64,000 bases of DNA from Membranipora membranacea (Eukaryota > Bryozoa > Gymnolaemata > Cheilostomatida > Membraniporidae). The DNA lies in assembly GCA_914767715.1 (NCBI GenBank), contig OU612071.1, positions 21,881,681-21,945,680 of the forward strand. The letters are read 5' to 3'. A model generated the notes under the pieces. That model had not been told where the DNA came from. It ran no database searches and saw only the letters and a program-made list of their open reading frames with translations. Below, piece after piece: positions 12,827 to 23,600 of the stretch; positions within the stretch are counted from its first letter, which is position 1, and each line of letters starts with the position of its first letter. Both the position numbers and the translations under genes were made by a program.

Positions 12827-14894
12827 CTGGGTCACAGCAGCTTACTCAAATATTGATGTTTTAGTACAGAGCCTAATTTTCAAACGGAATGCCGTTGACA
12901 AGATTAAATAAACAGGTTTGACCTGAGTGAAAAGATGCAGTTCTAACTCGACCTGTCATGGTTCTATCACAGAGAAAGGATAAATATCCTTACTCTGTGG
13001 TTCTATCCTGTAGAGCTTGTTTGCGATTATTGCTCTGAATCACCACTATTAGGTTAGATATTTGAGGACAAATATTGGAGGACCACATTGCTGGCTAAAT
13101 AGCCATATTAAATTTATGAACTTAGATTGGATTACTGAATAAATATGAGTTGTTTAATCAAAACTTCAAACATTGTCATGCATAAAGGTAGGAACAGTGA
13201 GATACAAGAATGTATTTTATCAACTGGGGTGTGGACTTATGTAAAGGATATTATTTCAAACAGCAAAAGTAATATTGCACCAGCTGTGGATGGAACAGCA
13301 AAACAAACCTAGACATGTAAGTAAGTAAGTACTTAGACTGGGGTGAACAGAACAATGACAAGAATTTAAATTTTACGTTTAAGCCCCAAAATGATTTGGG
13401 GACCCATATAAAAATGATAAAACTTTTGATATTGTCACGGAGATGGCTGCTGAATTCTTCGTCGTATGCTATCAGTTCCAAATGACCCTGATGGTCCTAA
13501 AAAAAACAAAAAACCACGACTCTTTGATGCCAGTTATCATCATTTGTCCCTGCACCTGCCCGTAGTAGGGATCTTTTTTCTTTAATTTACCTTCCATTAT
13601 ATGTTGGTAGCTGGAAAATTGTGTTGTTGGACATTTAATTTCAGCCAGCCACTCAGGACAACAGTCACAAGTCACTATCCCATCAGGGCTGGCACCTAAG
13701 AACTGGTCAGCTCTATCAATAAACAGACCACATGACCTGAATGATGGGTTGATGTGGCCCAACGCTTTCATTCTACTGATTAGTTTAATGGATGCCACAG
13801 ATTCCATAGCTGATCCCCGCTGTACATGAGCTATGTTGTCCAATGGGGTTGGATACAACAATCTATTTACTAGGGCATCGCATGTTTCATCTGTTTTTTT
13901 TTACACTGTCTCAACTGTTGTATGTGCACCATAAAAATTAGATTCAGTGTTACACCCTTTTCTGGCCTCAAACCATAGAGGGTTGCTGCTCTGGCCTATA
14001 GTTAGCCTCTCAATACTTTTGATGTCATCTTCACTAAGCGCTAGCTTCGCTATTAGATCCATGGCGTTTAAACTGTCTCTTGCTTGCACATCAATCTTAG
14101 CTGATTCTGGTAGCTGTGGTGTCTCCGTCTCCATTTCATCATCCAGTAAAATTACTTCAGGCTGAGATGCTGCTCCAACTGATTTATCAGACTGTATCAT
14201 ATCTGTATCAGCGCTGTCACTATGAATTGTTCCTTTGAAGAAAAATTAAGGAATATAAATGGATATGTATAATTATTTCATTGTGATTGACATCATTAAA
14301 CATTTCATCTTGCTTGCAATCTATCAAGTTTGTGAAGAGAAATGGGTACCCGCAGATTTATTTACAAATCCTTCAATTTTCTTGGTTGAGCAATGCAGTA
14401 ATCCGTATCAATATCTAATTAAAAGCCTATCTTTATTCACCTGGAAGAAATACAGATGCATCCGGCAAAACTTCTCGAACTCCTGCCAAGAATGTTTTGT
14501 AGTTGTCTGGATCCTTGTCATCAACTAGAGTCTCTCTCCCTTTGCAGAGCTCCACCAGGTCATTGCGGACTTGCTCTGGCACATTTACTATACAAAAAAA
14601 ATGTATCAATGTGATTATTTATACACAATTATAGACTTAAATCATGCATGGCTATAAATAACTTTTTAAATATTATATGTCATACCGAGACAACAGTTTT
14701 AATGTAGACTGAAATATTTTAGTATCGTTTTTATCCATAGCACCCTGTGGTCCATTTTTATCATCACATGGTAATATTGGATCTGATAATAAACTTAATT
14801 AAGAAAATACCACCGTCCACCAGCACAACAACAGTAAATATATATATCTTTATAGAGTGCTGGTTTCCTCTCCATTAGAAATGAAGTGCAAAAA

Positions 14895-16660
14895 CACTGC
14901 GTTTCATACCCAAGAATTGTCTGACAATTCTGTACAATTCTAGAATTGTCAGAAACTGACCTATATATCATTACCCAACCAGCAACCATTATTGTGTAAT
15001 TAACCCTGCCTGCTAAATAAATTACTTTCATTATTGATATTGTATAGCCATAGTATAAGCCTTTACAGTTCTAGTCAATATCATACAATTGGATATGCTG
15101 TAATGAATAGATATTGCTGTGCAAGGTAGCATCAAAATCTATATTGCGGGAGGCCCAGGTTCAGATAAGAACTTTGCTACTAATAAAAATGTACAACATA
15201 GCTCCCCAGATGAGCGAGGAATTATTTTGTATCAACTGTCCTATATGCCTAAGTGGAGAGAAGTGATATGTGAATGAGGCCATATTATCCACAGAACCAC
15301 TGACTACTGAAAATATGCTGACTGATGCTAAAAAAACTCAAACTTGGTGTCACATCAAGTAGTATGAGTACTGATTATTGGCATAGTCTAAACTACGCTC
15401 ATTGTGATTATTGAGAGTGAATGGCTTTCAGCTATTTCTATTTGTTGGCCAAAGATGCTCTGAGCATGGAGTTAGCTCTGAATGTTATGGTATGTGGACT
15501 GAGGGAGGCAAAGGTAAATCAACTATCGTAAGCCTGGTATATATTCATTACCTGTCTACAAAGGAGCTCTTGATGTTATACTATATAATTCTCAGCCATC
15601 TCAGTTATACGGTGTACAGGAAGCAATTTTGGCATATTTCTCTCTCACTCTTGGATGGTAGTTCCCTAGTAGGTGTTGGCACTAGTACAGATAGTATTAA
15701 AATGTTAGACTAATGGCAACACCGTTTAAAGTAATAAATTTTAATCTGTCAGCTTGAGTGCCACAAGCAGGGAGGCTAGCCAATAACAGGCATAATTACA
15801 TAATTACCTTGATATCCTTGTTGTCAAAATTTTTAATTGTACAATTAAGTATAATTAACACTGTTTGTTAATCCTTCATACACATTCCATTGCACTTGTA
15901 AGAAGTCATCATGACACACTTGTGGAATCAGAGAGACAGGAGTCATTGTAAGCTGACCTAACTTCCTGTCTTTTGCTGCTGATAATGAATGCGATGAGTT
16001 TTAAATTTCACGAATATTCATTTTTATAATGATGGTTGTTTGGGTGTAAGTGCAATCATGATCATTCTTTGTCAGAAGAGTGAGGGGCGGGAAGTTGTAA
16101 CATTTTATGCAAAATACTAGATAATTGTCCAAATTCCATTTGTATATTTTTATCAATTTATTTCACCAAACTCTGCATCAAAGCTCATCATTGTACAGAG
16201 TTATTATGTCAAGAATGAGATTGCCTCGCAAAAAAACCTTAAATTCTCAGGCGCCCTTATTCTCTAGTATTTGCAAAAAGGTTTCATTGATTTTCCGCGC
16301 TTCTTGGTCAACTTCAAGAGTTGAGCCAGCATTATGTGATAATCTGTGTCTTTACCCACAGGGTTGTCCATTTTTAAATCTACTGGTACTGTATAAGTTC
16401 TGTGAAGGTTGCCTATGAATGCCAGTGTAAACAAAATGAAAATTCTGACTGGCTTATCTTGATTATGACTTCATGGGTAAATAACTTGGATACCAACAAT
16501 ACATCAAATTATGCTTGGCTAAGATGTTGATGTCAATTGAAAGGTAAACAAATTGGCAAATGACACTGTGAGAATCTTGTTCAAATTCAATAAGCTAATC
16601 TCATTGAAAATGATCAGGCAGATTAAACAGTGCATTGTAGCCATTAATTAAATTGTATGG
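14895..16660 (+). repeat. Left arm of the 4.07-kb palindrome
   Basis: Pairs with 16955-18964 along nearly its full length. Shared landmarks include the small inner palindrome ACAATTCTAGAATTGT near 14935 and the AGGAAGTTAGGTCAGCTTAC-type block near 15950. Homology fades in the AT-rich centre after the CCATTAATTAAATTG segment. Confidence 0.8.
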
Positions 16661-16954
16661 TATATGGGTAGAGAGAAGCAAGAGTAAATCTAACAGGCCT
16701 ATCATTCAATGACACAATAGAACTCGTTTGTACAGAATGTCTGGTGGTCACTGTAAATTCTAAATTTATCAATGCAGCCGATAATAATAATCTGATAGCT
16801 TTGAAAGATTATCTGTTAAAAGGCTGTCCAGGCAATAATTTATCGCTTTAAAATTTAACAGCTGTAATGGCCCTGCAAGCCCCTGATCTGAATTGTTGAA
16901 ATGATTGGAATTTCAGGTTGATAGAAACTTTAACATACCAAACTCTTTGATGCA

Positions 16955-18964
16955 TGCAATTAATGGCTACAGTGTACAGTTCGATCTGTCTGATCAATTT
17001 CAATGAGATTAGCTTATTATTGAATTTGAACAAGATTCTCACAGTGTCATCTGCCAATTGTTTACCTTTCAATTAACATCAACATCTTAGCCAAGCATAA
17101 TTGGATGTATTGTTGGTATCCAAGTTATTTACCCTTGAAGTCATAATCAAGATAAGCCAGTAAGAATGTTAATTTTGTTTACACTGGCATTCATAGGCAA
17201 CCTTCACAGAACTTATGAGGTACCAGTAGATTTAAAAATGGACAACCCTGTGGATAAACATACAGATTATCATATAATGCTGGCTCAACTCTTGAAGTTG
17301 ACCAAGAAGCGCGGAATATCAATGAACCTTTTTTGCAAATACTGGAGAATAAGGGCGCCAGAGAATTTAAGGTTTTTTGCGAGGCAATCTCATTCTTGGC
17401 ATAATAACTCTGTACAATGATGAGCTTTGAAGCAGAGTTTGGTGAAATAATTTGATAAAAATATACAAATGGAATTTGGACAATTATCTAGTATTTTGCA
17501 TAAAATGTTACAACTTCCCGCCCCCTCACCCTTCCGTCAAAGAATGATCATGATTGCACTTACACCCAAACAACCATCATTATAAAAATGAATATTCGCG
17601 AAATTAAAAATTCACGGCATTCATTATCAGCGGCAAAAGACAGGAAGTTAGGTCAGCTTACAATGACTCCTGTCTCTCTGATTCCACAAGTGTGTCATGA
17701 TGACTTCTTACAAGTGCAATGGAATGTGTGTGAAGGATTAACAAACAGTGTTAATTATACTTAATTGGACAATTAAAAATTTTGACAACCAGGATATCAA
17801 GGTAGTTATGTAATTATGCCTGTTATTGGCCAATCTCCCTGCTTGTGGCACTCAAGCTGACAGATTAAAATTTATTACATTAAACGGTGTTGCCACTAGT
17901 CTAACATTTTAATACTATCTGTACTAGTGCCAACACCTACTCGGGGACTACCATCCAAGAGTGAGAGAGAACTATGCCAGAATTGCTTCCTGTACACCAT
18001 ATAACTGAGATGGCTGAGAATGACATAGTATAACATCAAGAGCTCCTTTGTAGACAGGTAATGAATATATACCAGGCTTACAATAGTTGATTTACCTTTG
18101 GCTCCCTCAGCCCACATATCATAACATTCAGAGCTAACTCCATGCTCAGAGCATCTTTGGCCAACAAATAGAAATAGCTGAAAGCCATTCACTCTCAATA
18201 ATCACAAGGAGCGTAGTTTAGACTATGCCAATAATCAGCACTCATACTACTTGCTGTGACACCAAGTTTGAGTTTTTTTAGCATCAGTCAGCATATTTTC
18301 AGTAGTCAGTGGTTCTGTGGATAATATTGCCTCATTCACATATCACATCTCTCCACTTAGGCATGTAGGACAGTTGATACAAAGTAATTCCTCGCTCATC
18401 TGGGGAGCGATGTTGTACATTTTTATTAGTAGCAAAGTTTTCTGATAATTCAGCTAGCATAGTTTAGCTGATGTATTCTATTTATGCAGTTGCTCCCAAT
18501 ATTAACAGATTGCACAAAATATAACGTAGGGTATGGTGCAACACAGAAGAGTTGAACATAAGTATTTTGTCGCGTCATCATACTCATTATTAAGTTTTCC
18601 GTGCTTACGAAAATTGTGAGCCAACAATTCGAATGGAATGCTTTCATTTTCCATCACGATGATACGAAAAGAAAAGATTTGCCCCGGCGGGGATTTGTAC
18701 CTGGGCCTCCCGCAATATAGATTTTGATGCTACCTTGCACAGCAATATCTATTCATTATAGCATATCCAATGGTATGATATTGACTAGAACTGTGAAGGC
18801 TTATACTATGGCTATACAATATCAATAATAAAGGTAATTTATTTAGCAGGCAGGGTTAATTACACAATAATGGTTGCTGGTTGGTTAATGATATATAGGT
18901 CAGTTTATGACAATTCTAGAATTGTACAGAATTGTCAGACAATTCTTGGGTATGAAACGCAGTG
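16955..18964 (-). repeat. Right arm of the 4.07-kb palindrome
   Basis: Inverted copy of 14895-16660. It contains an additional ~230-bp block that ends in a tRNA-like stretch; read on the minus strand this is GGAGGCCCAGGTACAAATCC, close to a pol III B box. The left arm has GGAGGCCCAGGTTCAGATAA at the same point and then skips the block, so either the left arm lost it or the right arm gained it. Confidence 0.8.
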
Positions 18965-20291
18965 AAACCTCATGTGTTATGAGCAAAAATTCTGTTATGT
19001 TATGTAATTTGATTGACAACGCTCTTTGTTGCAAAAATATAGGTTAAACAGTTTTCTGGAAAATCAATGGGTCAAATATTCCTTGCTACATTTACACACA
19101 AATATTGACGCATACATAGCTCTTATTCCTTAAAAATAACACACCTATTCCTATTGAGTGGTCTGGCTTGATAAATTTCATCGCCCTCAACCTCAGATTC
19201 AGCTCAATTTTGGAACCAGATGGTTCTTTCCAAACATTACTTGTGGATGTACAAGCAGGGCTGGATAGGTCGAGTTCATATGCATGCTCCACTTTGAACA
19301 GAAGAGCTGCAACATGGTTACAGGTCTGACTCAATCTGTAAAAGGAAAAGTTAACAATGATGTAATAACATAATATTGTATAAAATGATCAAAGGCCAGC
19401 TAGCTAATCTTCATAGTTTTTCACCATTTTAGCAAGTTAAAATTTATATGGCAAACAGAAATTACCTATCAAATCATGAACAATTTTTTGGAATATAAAT
19501 TAAAAAAAAAAAATTATCCTAATTAAAGGAACATTGTCTGCCAAATAGGAAGTGTATAATAACATCAAAACAGTACATCGCAAAAATACTCCTTTCCATT
19601 CCTTGTTAACACAATTTTATAACTGCTCACCCAGCGACACAACTGCAGTAGGCAGAGACGATATCTCCACTTTTCTTTTTTATCTTAACCCACAGCTCAT
19701 GGAGAACGTCATTGACTCTTTTGCTTGGAGTACACTTTGCTTTGAGATAGCAGTATTCGTTTGATTTGCTGATAGGACAGTAAAACACTTCCTTCAACCA
19801 GTCACACTGAAAATGACTGAATGCTTTTCCAGTTTTGTAGGCAGTCATGGCTTCCCGATTCAGTCCAACGCTGCCGTGTTCCCTCATAAACCAATGTATA
19901 TCTAAATAGGATACTGGTGGCCGCAATCTTAATCCATTCGTTTCATCAATCCAGTTTTTCAGTTTTACCGGGTCAGATGACGGCAGACCTTTGGTGTAAA
20001 GACCTTTATAATCCTTCTTTCTTGACAGCTCCTTTTCACGTTTGCCCTCGATTTCAGGAATGTTATCATTTGCCAAGACATAGGCCCTTGACACAAGTTC
20101 TTTCTTAGATCCAGAAACTTTATATCCTCGCCTTCGGCAATAATCTTTCAAACTATCAACACTCCACATTTCTATTTCAGAATGCGTTACTTTGTCTACT
20201 GTACTGTGATGTCATTACTATTTTAAATCTTGCATGAAATATTTAGTGGTATTTGCTCAAAATCTTCCTGTAGATTGAATGCTATTGTCTT

Positions 20292-20607
20292 AAAAATGAA
20301 TGTCTTATACTTATGAATGAATCAGCTGATCTTGTGGTTGGGGACATCCCTCTTTCGTTTACTGTTTACAAACAGTTTCTACATAGTGATTTGTGGTTGC
20401 ATAACGAATGCTATAAATCATCATTTGATGTATACGGTAGTAGCGCTATTGACAGTGATCAGGGTGCACAATACACTGTTGCATTCAATAATTTTATTAT
20501 GCATGCTCAGATTTTTTTTTTGTCCTGACGATATGTGAAAGTTCTTATGATGAGGTGTAACCTACTTGCAGGGCTGGACCCTTACCCTACCCCAATGGAT
20601 GTTATTT
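20292..20607 (-). repeat. Right terminal inverted repeat of the 11.1-kb transposon
   Basis: Mirror of 9498-9812, ending ACCCCAATGGATGTTATT at the outer edge. The SAP-SWIM-YqaJ start codon lies about 120 bp inside, so its promoter is probably in or beside this repeat, symmetrical with the transposase at the other end. Confidence 0.85.
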
Positions 20608-23600
20608 ATGTAGCTTTTGTTGTAGCTGTCCCGTGTTATAGTTATGCATGCCTTGATCCTTGGTATGTATGCTTACTTGCTTGAATTTGCTATGAGTCAC
20701 ATTGTTGTGACAGGGGATCTTTTGTAGAATATGTGGTATTGCTCATCAGTGAGGTTTTGTTCTTGGAAGGCAAGGTCATTCCTCAGAAATAATAATGGCA
20801 CAACTTCTGATCCGTCCTAGAAATACATGAATTTAATTTTACTTAACTTTACGCTAGCTTTAATATTATCCTGGTGAGTAATTAATATAAATAGACCATT
20901 GAGGTGACAACTTAATCTTTGTTAATTGTACATTTGTTTGCTTTGAGATGATATTTTGATATGTGGAATTGAAATACTGCTTGTTTGTTTCTTTTAGATT
21001 GAGATTGTTTATGATGTGGTCTACCAGGGTTATGTATTTGCCAACCAAACCAGTTCTTACCATGTACCTTTGTCATGACTGTATCAGGAACCAATTGGAA
21101 TATTATCAGATATAAATATAATATACACTTGGACTTGGACTTGGAGTATAATTATGTCCCATTGTTCCATATAAGCAAACTCTAGAAGCTGCCGTGATCA
21201 TGAAGTTAAAATCTTAAGTTTTTGAAATTTTTGCTCTGTCTTGACGCCACGCTATGCAATGCCATAATATGAAAGGCAGGCAAAACAACGGCCTACCTCT
21301 GTAAATAACGTTTCCTGAAGAATTAAAAAAGCATAAGCATGAGCTTGAGCATAACTGTAAATTATTTGCCCATTGAGACCAATATTTAAATTAGGTGAAC
21401 CACTGACATTGAGATTATTCAATCCGACCAGACTTGTTCTTGGGATCATATTTCATAACACAGATTGAGAGAATGCACCGTGAATTTGCAAATGATATGA
21501 GATGAAAAAAAGATGAAAATAAATTCATTCCAATATATACTTTCAAAGAATGTTGAAAGCGATAATGCACCTGAAATATAATTTTACTAAAACAAGCAGA
21601 TTAACTCCCCTCAATCAAAGAATGATAATAATATTGATTATTGTTAAAGTGACAGTTCTACTAGGCCATGTTTGGTATGGTTTTAAAGATCTCAGGCTGA
21701 AAAGTCATAAGGGCCTATGAAATAAAACAGCCTGTGAACCTTATTGTAGTAAAACTGCTGCAAAGTCTGAAAATTGGAATCATAGTGGATCAAAGTGATT
21801 TATTGCCTCCCCCTGACCACTATAATCCACTATTATCCTTGCTGAAATGATTAATATAATACTAATTGCTATTTTCCACAATTTTAATTTATTTATTATT
21901 TTCATTTGCCCTTTGAACTCACAATATTAGAATTGCTGGGGTAATATATCCACTTTTCTATTAGGACTGTCACTTTAAGAGGATTGAAAGTTGATTCAAC
22001 TCATCACATCAAAAAAGGCTTAATATTTAAGGATAATTACTAGTTTATTGTCCCGGCCTTGAGGCGATAATTGACAAGCAATATGATGTAATATGCGGAA
22101 ATACAACTATAACTTGACGCCGCAAATCTAGATCCGGGCAATGATTTTGCAAACGTGACAAAAGGCTGAGTATCTAAGGGTGATTATCAGGTGACAGAGT
22201 ACCACACATTAGGGTGTTGATTTACTATACATTTATTTTGAGAATATGATTAGGACTAAATATAACTTGTTGCCAATGCCTTATGGAAAATTTTTATCAA
22301 CACATCAATAGTTTTGACTGTCAACTAATTTCTATGTACAATTTGTTATTCAAATTAGAGTGACCCAATTTGTATGACAGTCAAGAGGTTATGAACTGTC
22401 GCATGAATTATTATGGAAAAAAGTAGAGAGGCAGTCTGGGCAAACTGTCTGGGTTGGGTGGGTGGGGAGCGGGGGACAGCCAGGGTCAATCCATTCCAAA
22501 AGAGAGCACAATTTGAAAATGGATGGCAATAGTTGTGAATTAGGAATAAATTGAAAGTTGTCCGATTTCATTCAATGATCAATTGGTAATGTGAGCACAA
22601 GAACTATATTATAGAAACATTTTAAGTCGTGTCTGTGTATCAATGTCTATTGATCGTGACGCTGAATTAAGTAAAAAAATTTGCCTTCACTTCAGCCAGT
22701 CTCTATTGGCTCAGCAATTTAACAAGCAGTATGGCATGCCAAATGAAGAGGGAATCATATGGAATAAGGAGAAGATTCATACAGTGAAAACAAGGACTAC
22801 TCCTTGGTTGAACTAACAAAGATATTTAAGTCAGTCAAAGTCTATATCACAAATCCAAATTTATGAAAATGATATACAGGTCTGTGTCGCGACCTTGAAG
22901 AGGTCACAACGGATCGACCCGGGCTGTTCAAACACGACCCTACCCATCCCCTACAGCCTACCCAGGCTAGTAGAGACAGCTTGTTATTCAGTTTGCACTT
23001 TCATCCATGCAGCTTATCATTATAATTATAGTTTGCTATATCAACTGGCTTTATTGATTATCCTGACAATTTAAATCTTCTTACACAGCTTTGATTGTTC
23101 AATTCCATAAAAATCATGCATTTGTGTTCTTCTTTGTCTATCTGATTTCAAAAGGTACTAAATACAAGCCGATGCTTATGTGATTCCCTCTATTATGGGC
23201 CAAATCTGACCACCCTAAATTGATTATCAAAAAATCTTGTAAAAAGAAATAGCATTCCGGCACTATTTTGTCATGACTGATTAAACTCATCTGAGGCAAA
23301 GGAAGAAAAGGAAGACTAACAATCTGTGAAAATTGTTATGTGGTTTTTATCGATCTTTCTTTTTCCCTAAATATGCAATTTTGGTGCTAAGAGGTAAAAA
23401 CAATCAAGTATGATTTGCGTTTCATCATAGTAGACACAGATCACTTCAGATCAAAGCCATACAACGATATAAGACAGTTGTGTAAACAAATACCTCCTGC
23501 CCACAATGGCAGAAAGTGTGCACAATCCTGCAATTTGCTTTAGTTTTTATGGACCATCGTTTTATCAATCATGCTATGACTATGGATGTAAGTTGGATAG

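Larger units (their letters stand above)
14895..18964. mobile_element. Fold-back element with CACTG ends, intronic
   Basis: The left end CACTGCGTTTCATACC and right end GGTATGAAACGCAGTG are complementary, and AAA flanks both sides (14892-14894 and 18965-18967) as a likely 3-bp duplication. The arms run about 14895-16660 and 16955-18964, with some 290 bp of unpaired centre. Mirror ORFs of 100 codons (15411-15713 plus, 17896-18198 minus) differ by several substitutions, so the arms have diverged and this is not an assembly mirror. The right arm has about 230 extra bases near 18440-18670. It lies between exons 2 and 3 of the SAP-SWIM-YqaJ gene, whose phases remain compatible, so it inserted in an intron. 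No transposase is seen. Confidence 0.75.
13251..20169 (-). pseudogene. SAP + SWIM zinc finger + YqaJ nuclease accessory protein
   Basis: Exon 1 (20169-19631) starts MWSVDSLKDYCRRRGYKVSG, a SAP-type DNA-binding motif, and ends in SAYCSCVAG. Exon 2 (19335-19145) continues LSQTCNHVAALLF, completing a SWIM finger (C-x-C-x7-C-x-H). Exon 3 is 14587-14441 (VPEQVRNDLVELC). Exon 4 (from 14231) carries the YqaJ lambda-exonuclease fold: NPLWFEARKG, then FLGASPDGIVTC (catalytic Asp), WLAEIKCPT (E-x-K) and YYGQVQGQMMITG. All exon phases I worked out join in frame. Lesions are an in-frame TAA at 13901-13903 beside a 9-A run, and a frameshift near 13485 before IAYDEEF. The gene converges on the transposase inside shared inverted repeats. 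It probably supplies DNA binding and end processing or repair to transposition; that role is inferred. Confidence 0.8.
9498..20607. mobile_element. ISL2EU-like DNA transposon, THAP transposase plus SAP-SWIM-YqaJ gene
   Basis: An 11.1-kb unit is bounded by ~315-bp terminal inverted repeats (9498-9812 and 20292-20607). Both outer ends carry AATAACATCCATTGGGGTAG or its complement, and the dinucleotide AT flanks both sides as a possible 2-bp duplication. A THAP/DDE transposase starts ~80 bp inside the left repeat. A SAP-SWIM-YqaJ gene starts ~120 bp inside the right repeat, and the two converge. From memory, ISL2EU elements pair an IS5-like DDE transposase with a YqaJ-type nuclease, which fits. 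Both genes are damaged, so the copy is dead, but the long repeats remain similar enough to suggest moderate age. A 4.07-kb fold-back element is nested inside. Confidence 0.78.

Noticed and set aside
15411-18198. Two 100-codon frames that are nearly identical on opposite strands
   Set aside because: They are mirror images within the arms of the fold-back element. There is no recognisable domain and no start or splice context beyond chance.
21252-21449. Minus-strand frame as another F5/8C exon
   Set aside because: It lacks the AIDG, PWLQ and IWNR landmarks seen in the two real copies.
22440-22480. G-rich run as a G-quadruplex regulatory site
   Set aside because: It has several G runs, but no gene or promoter is near enough to give it meaning.
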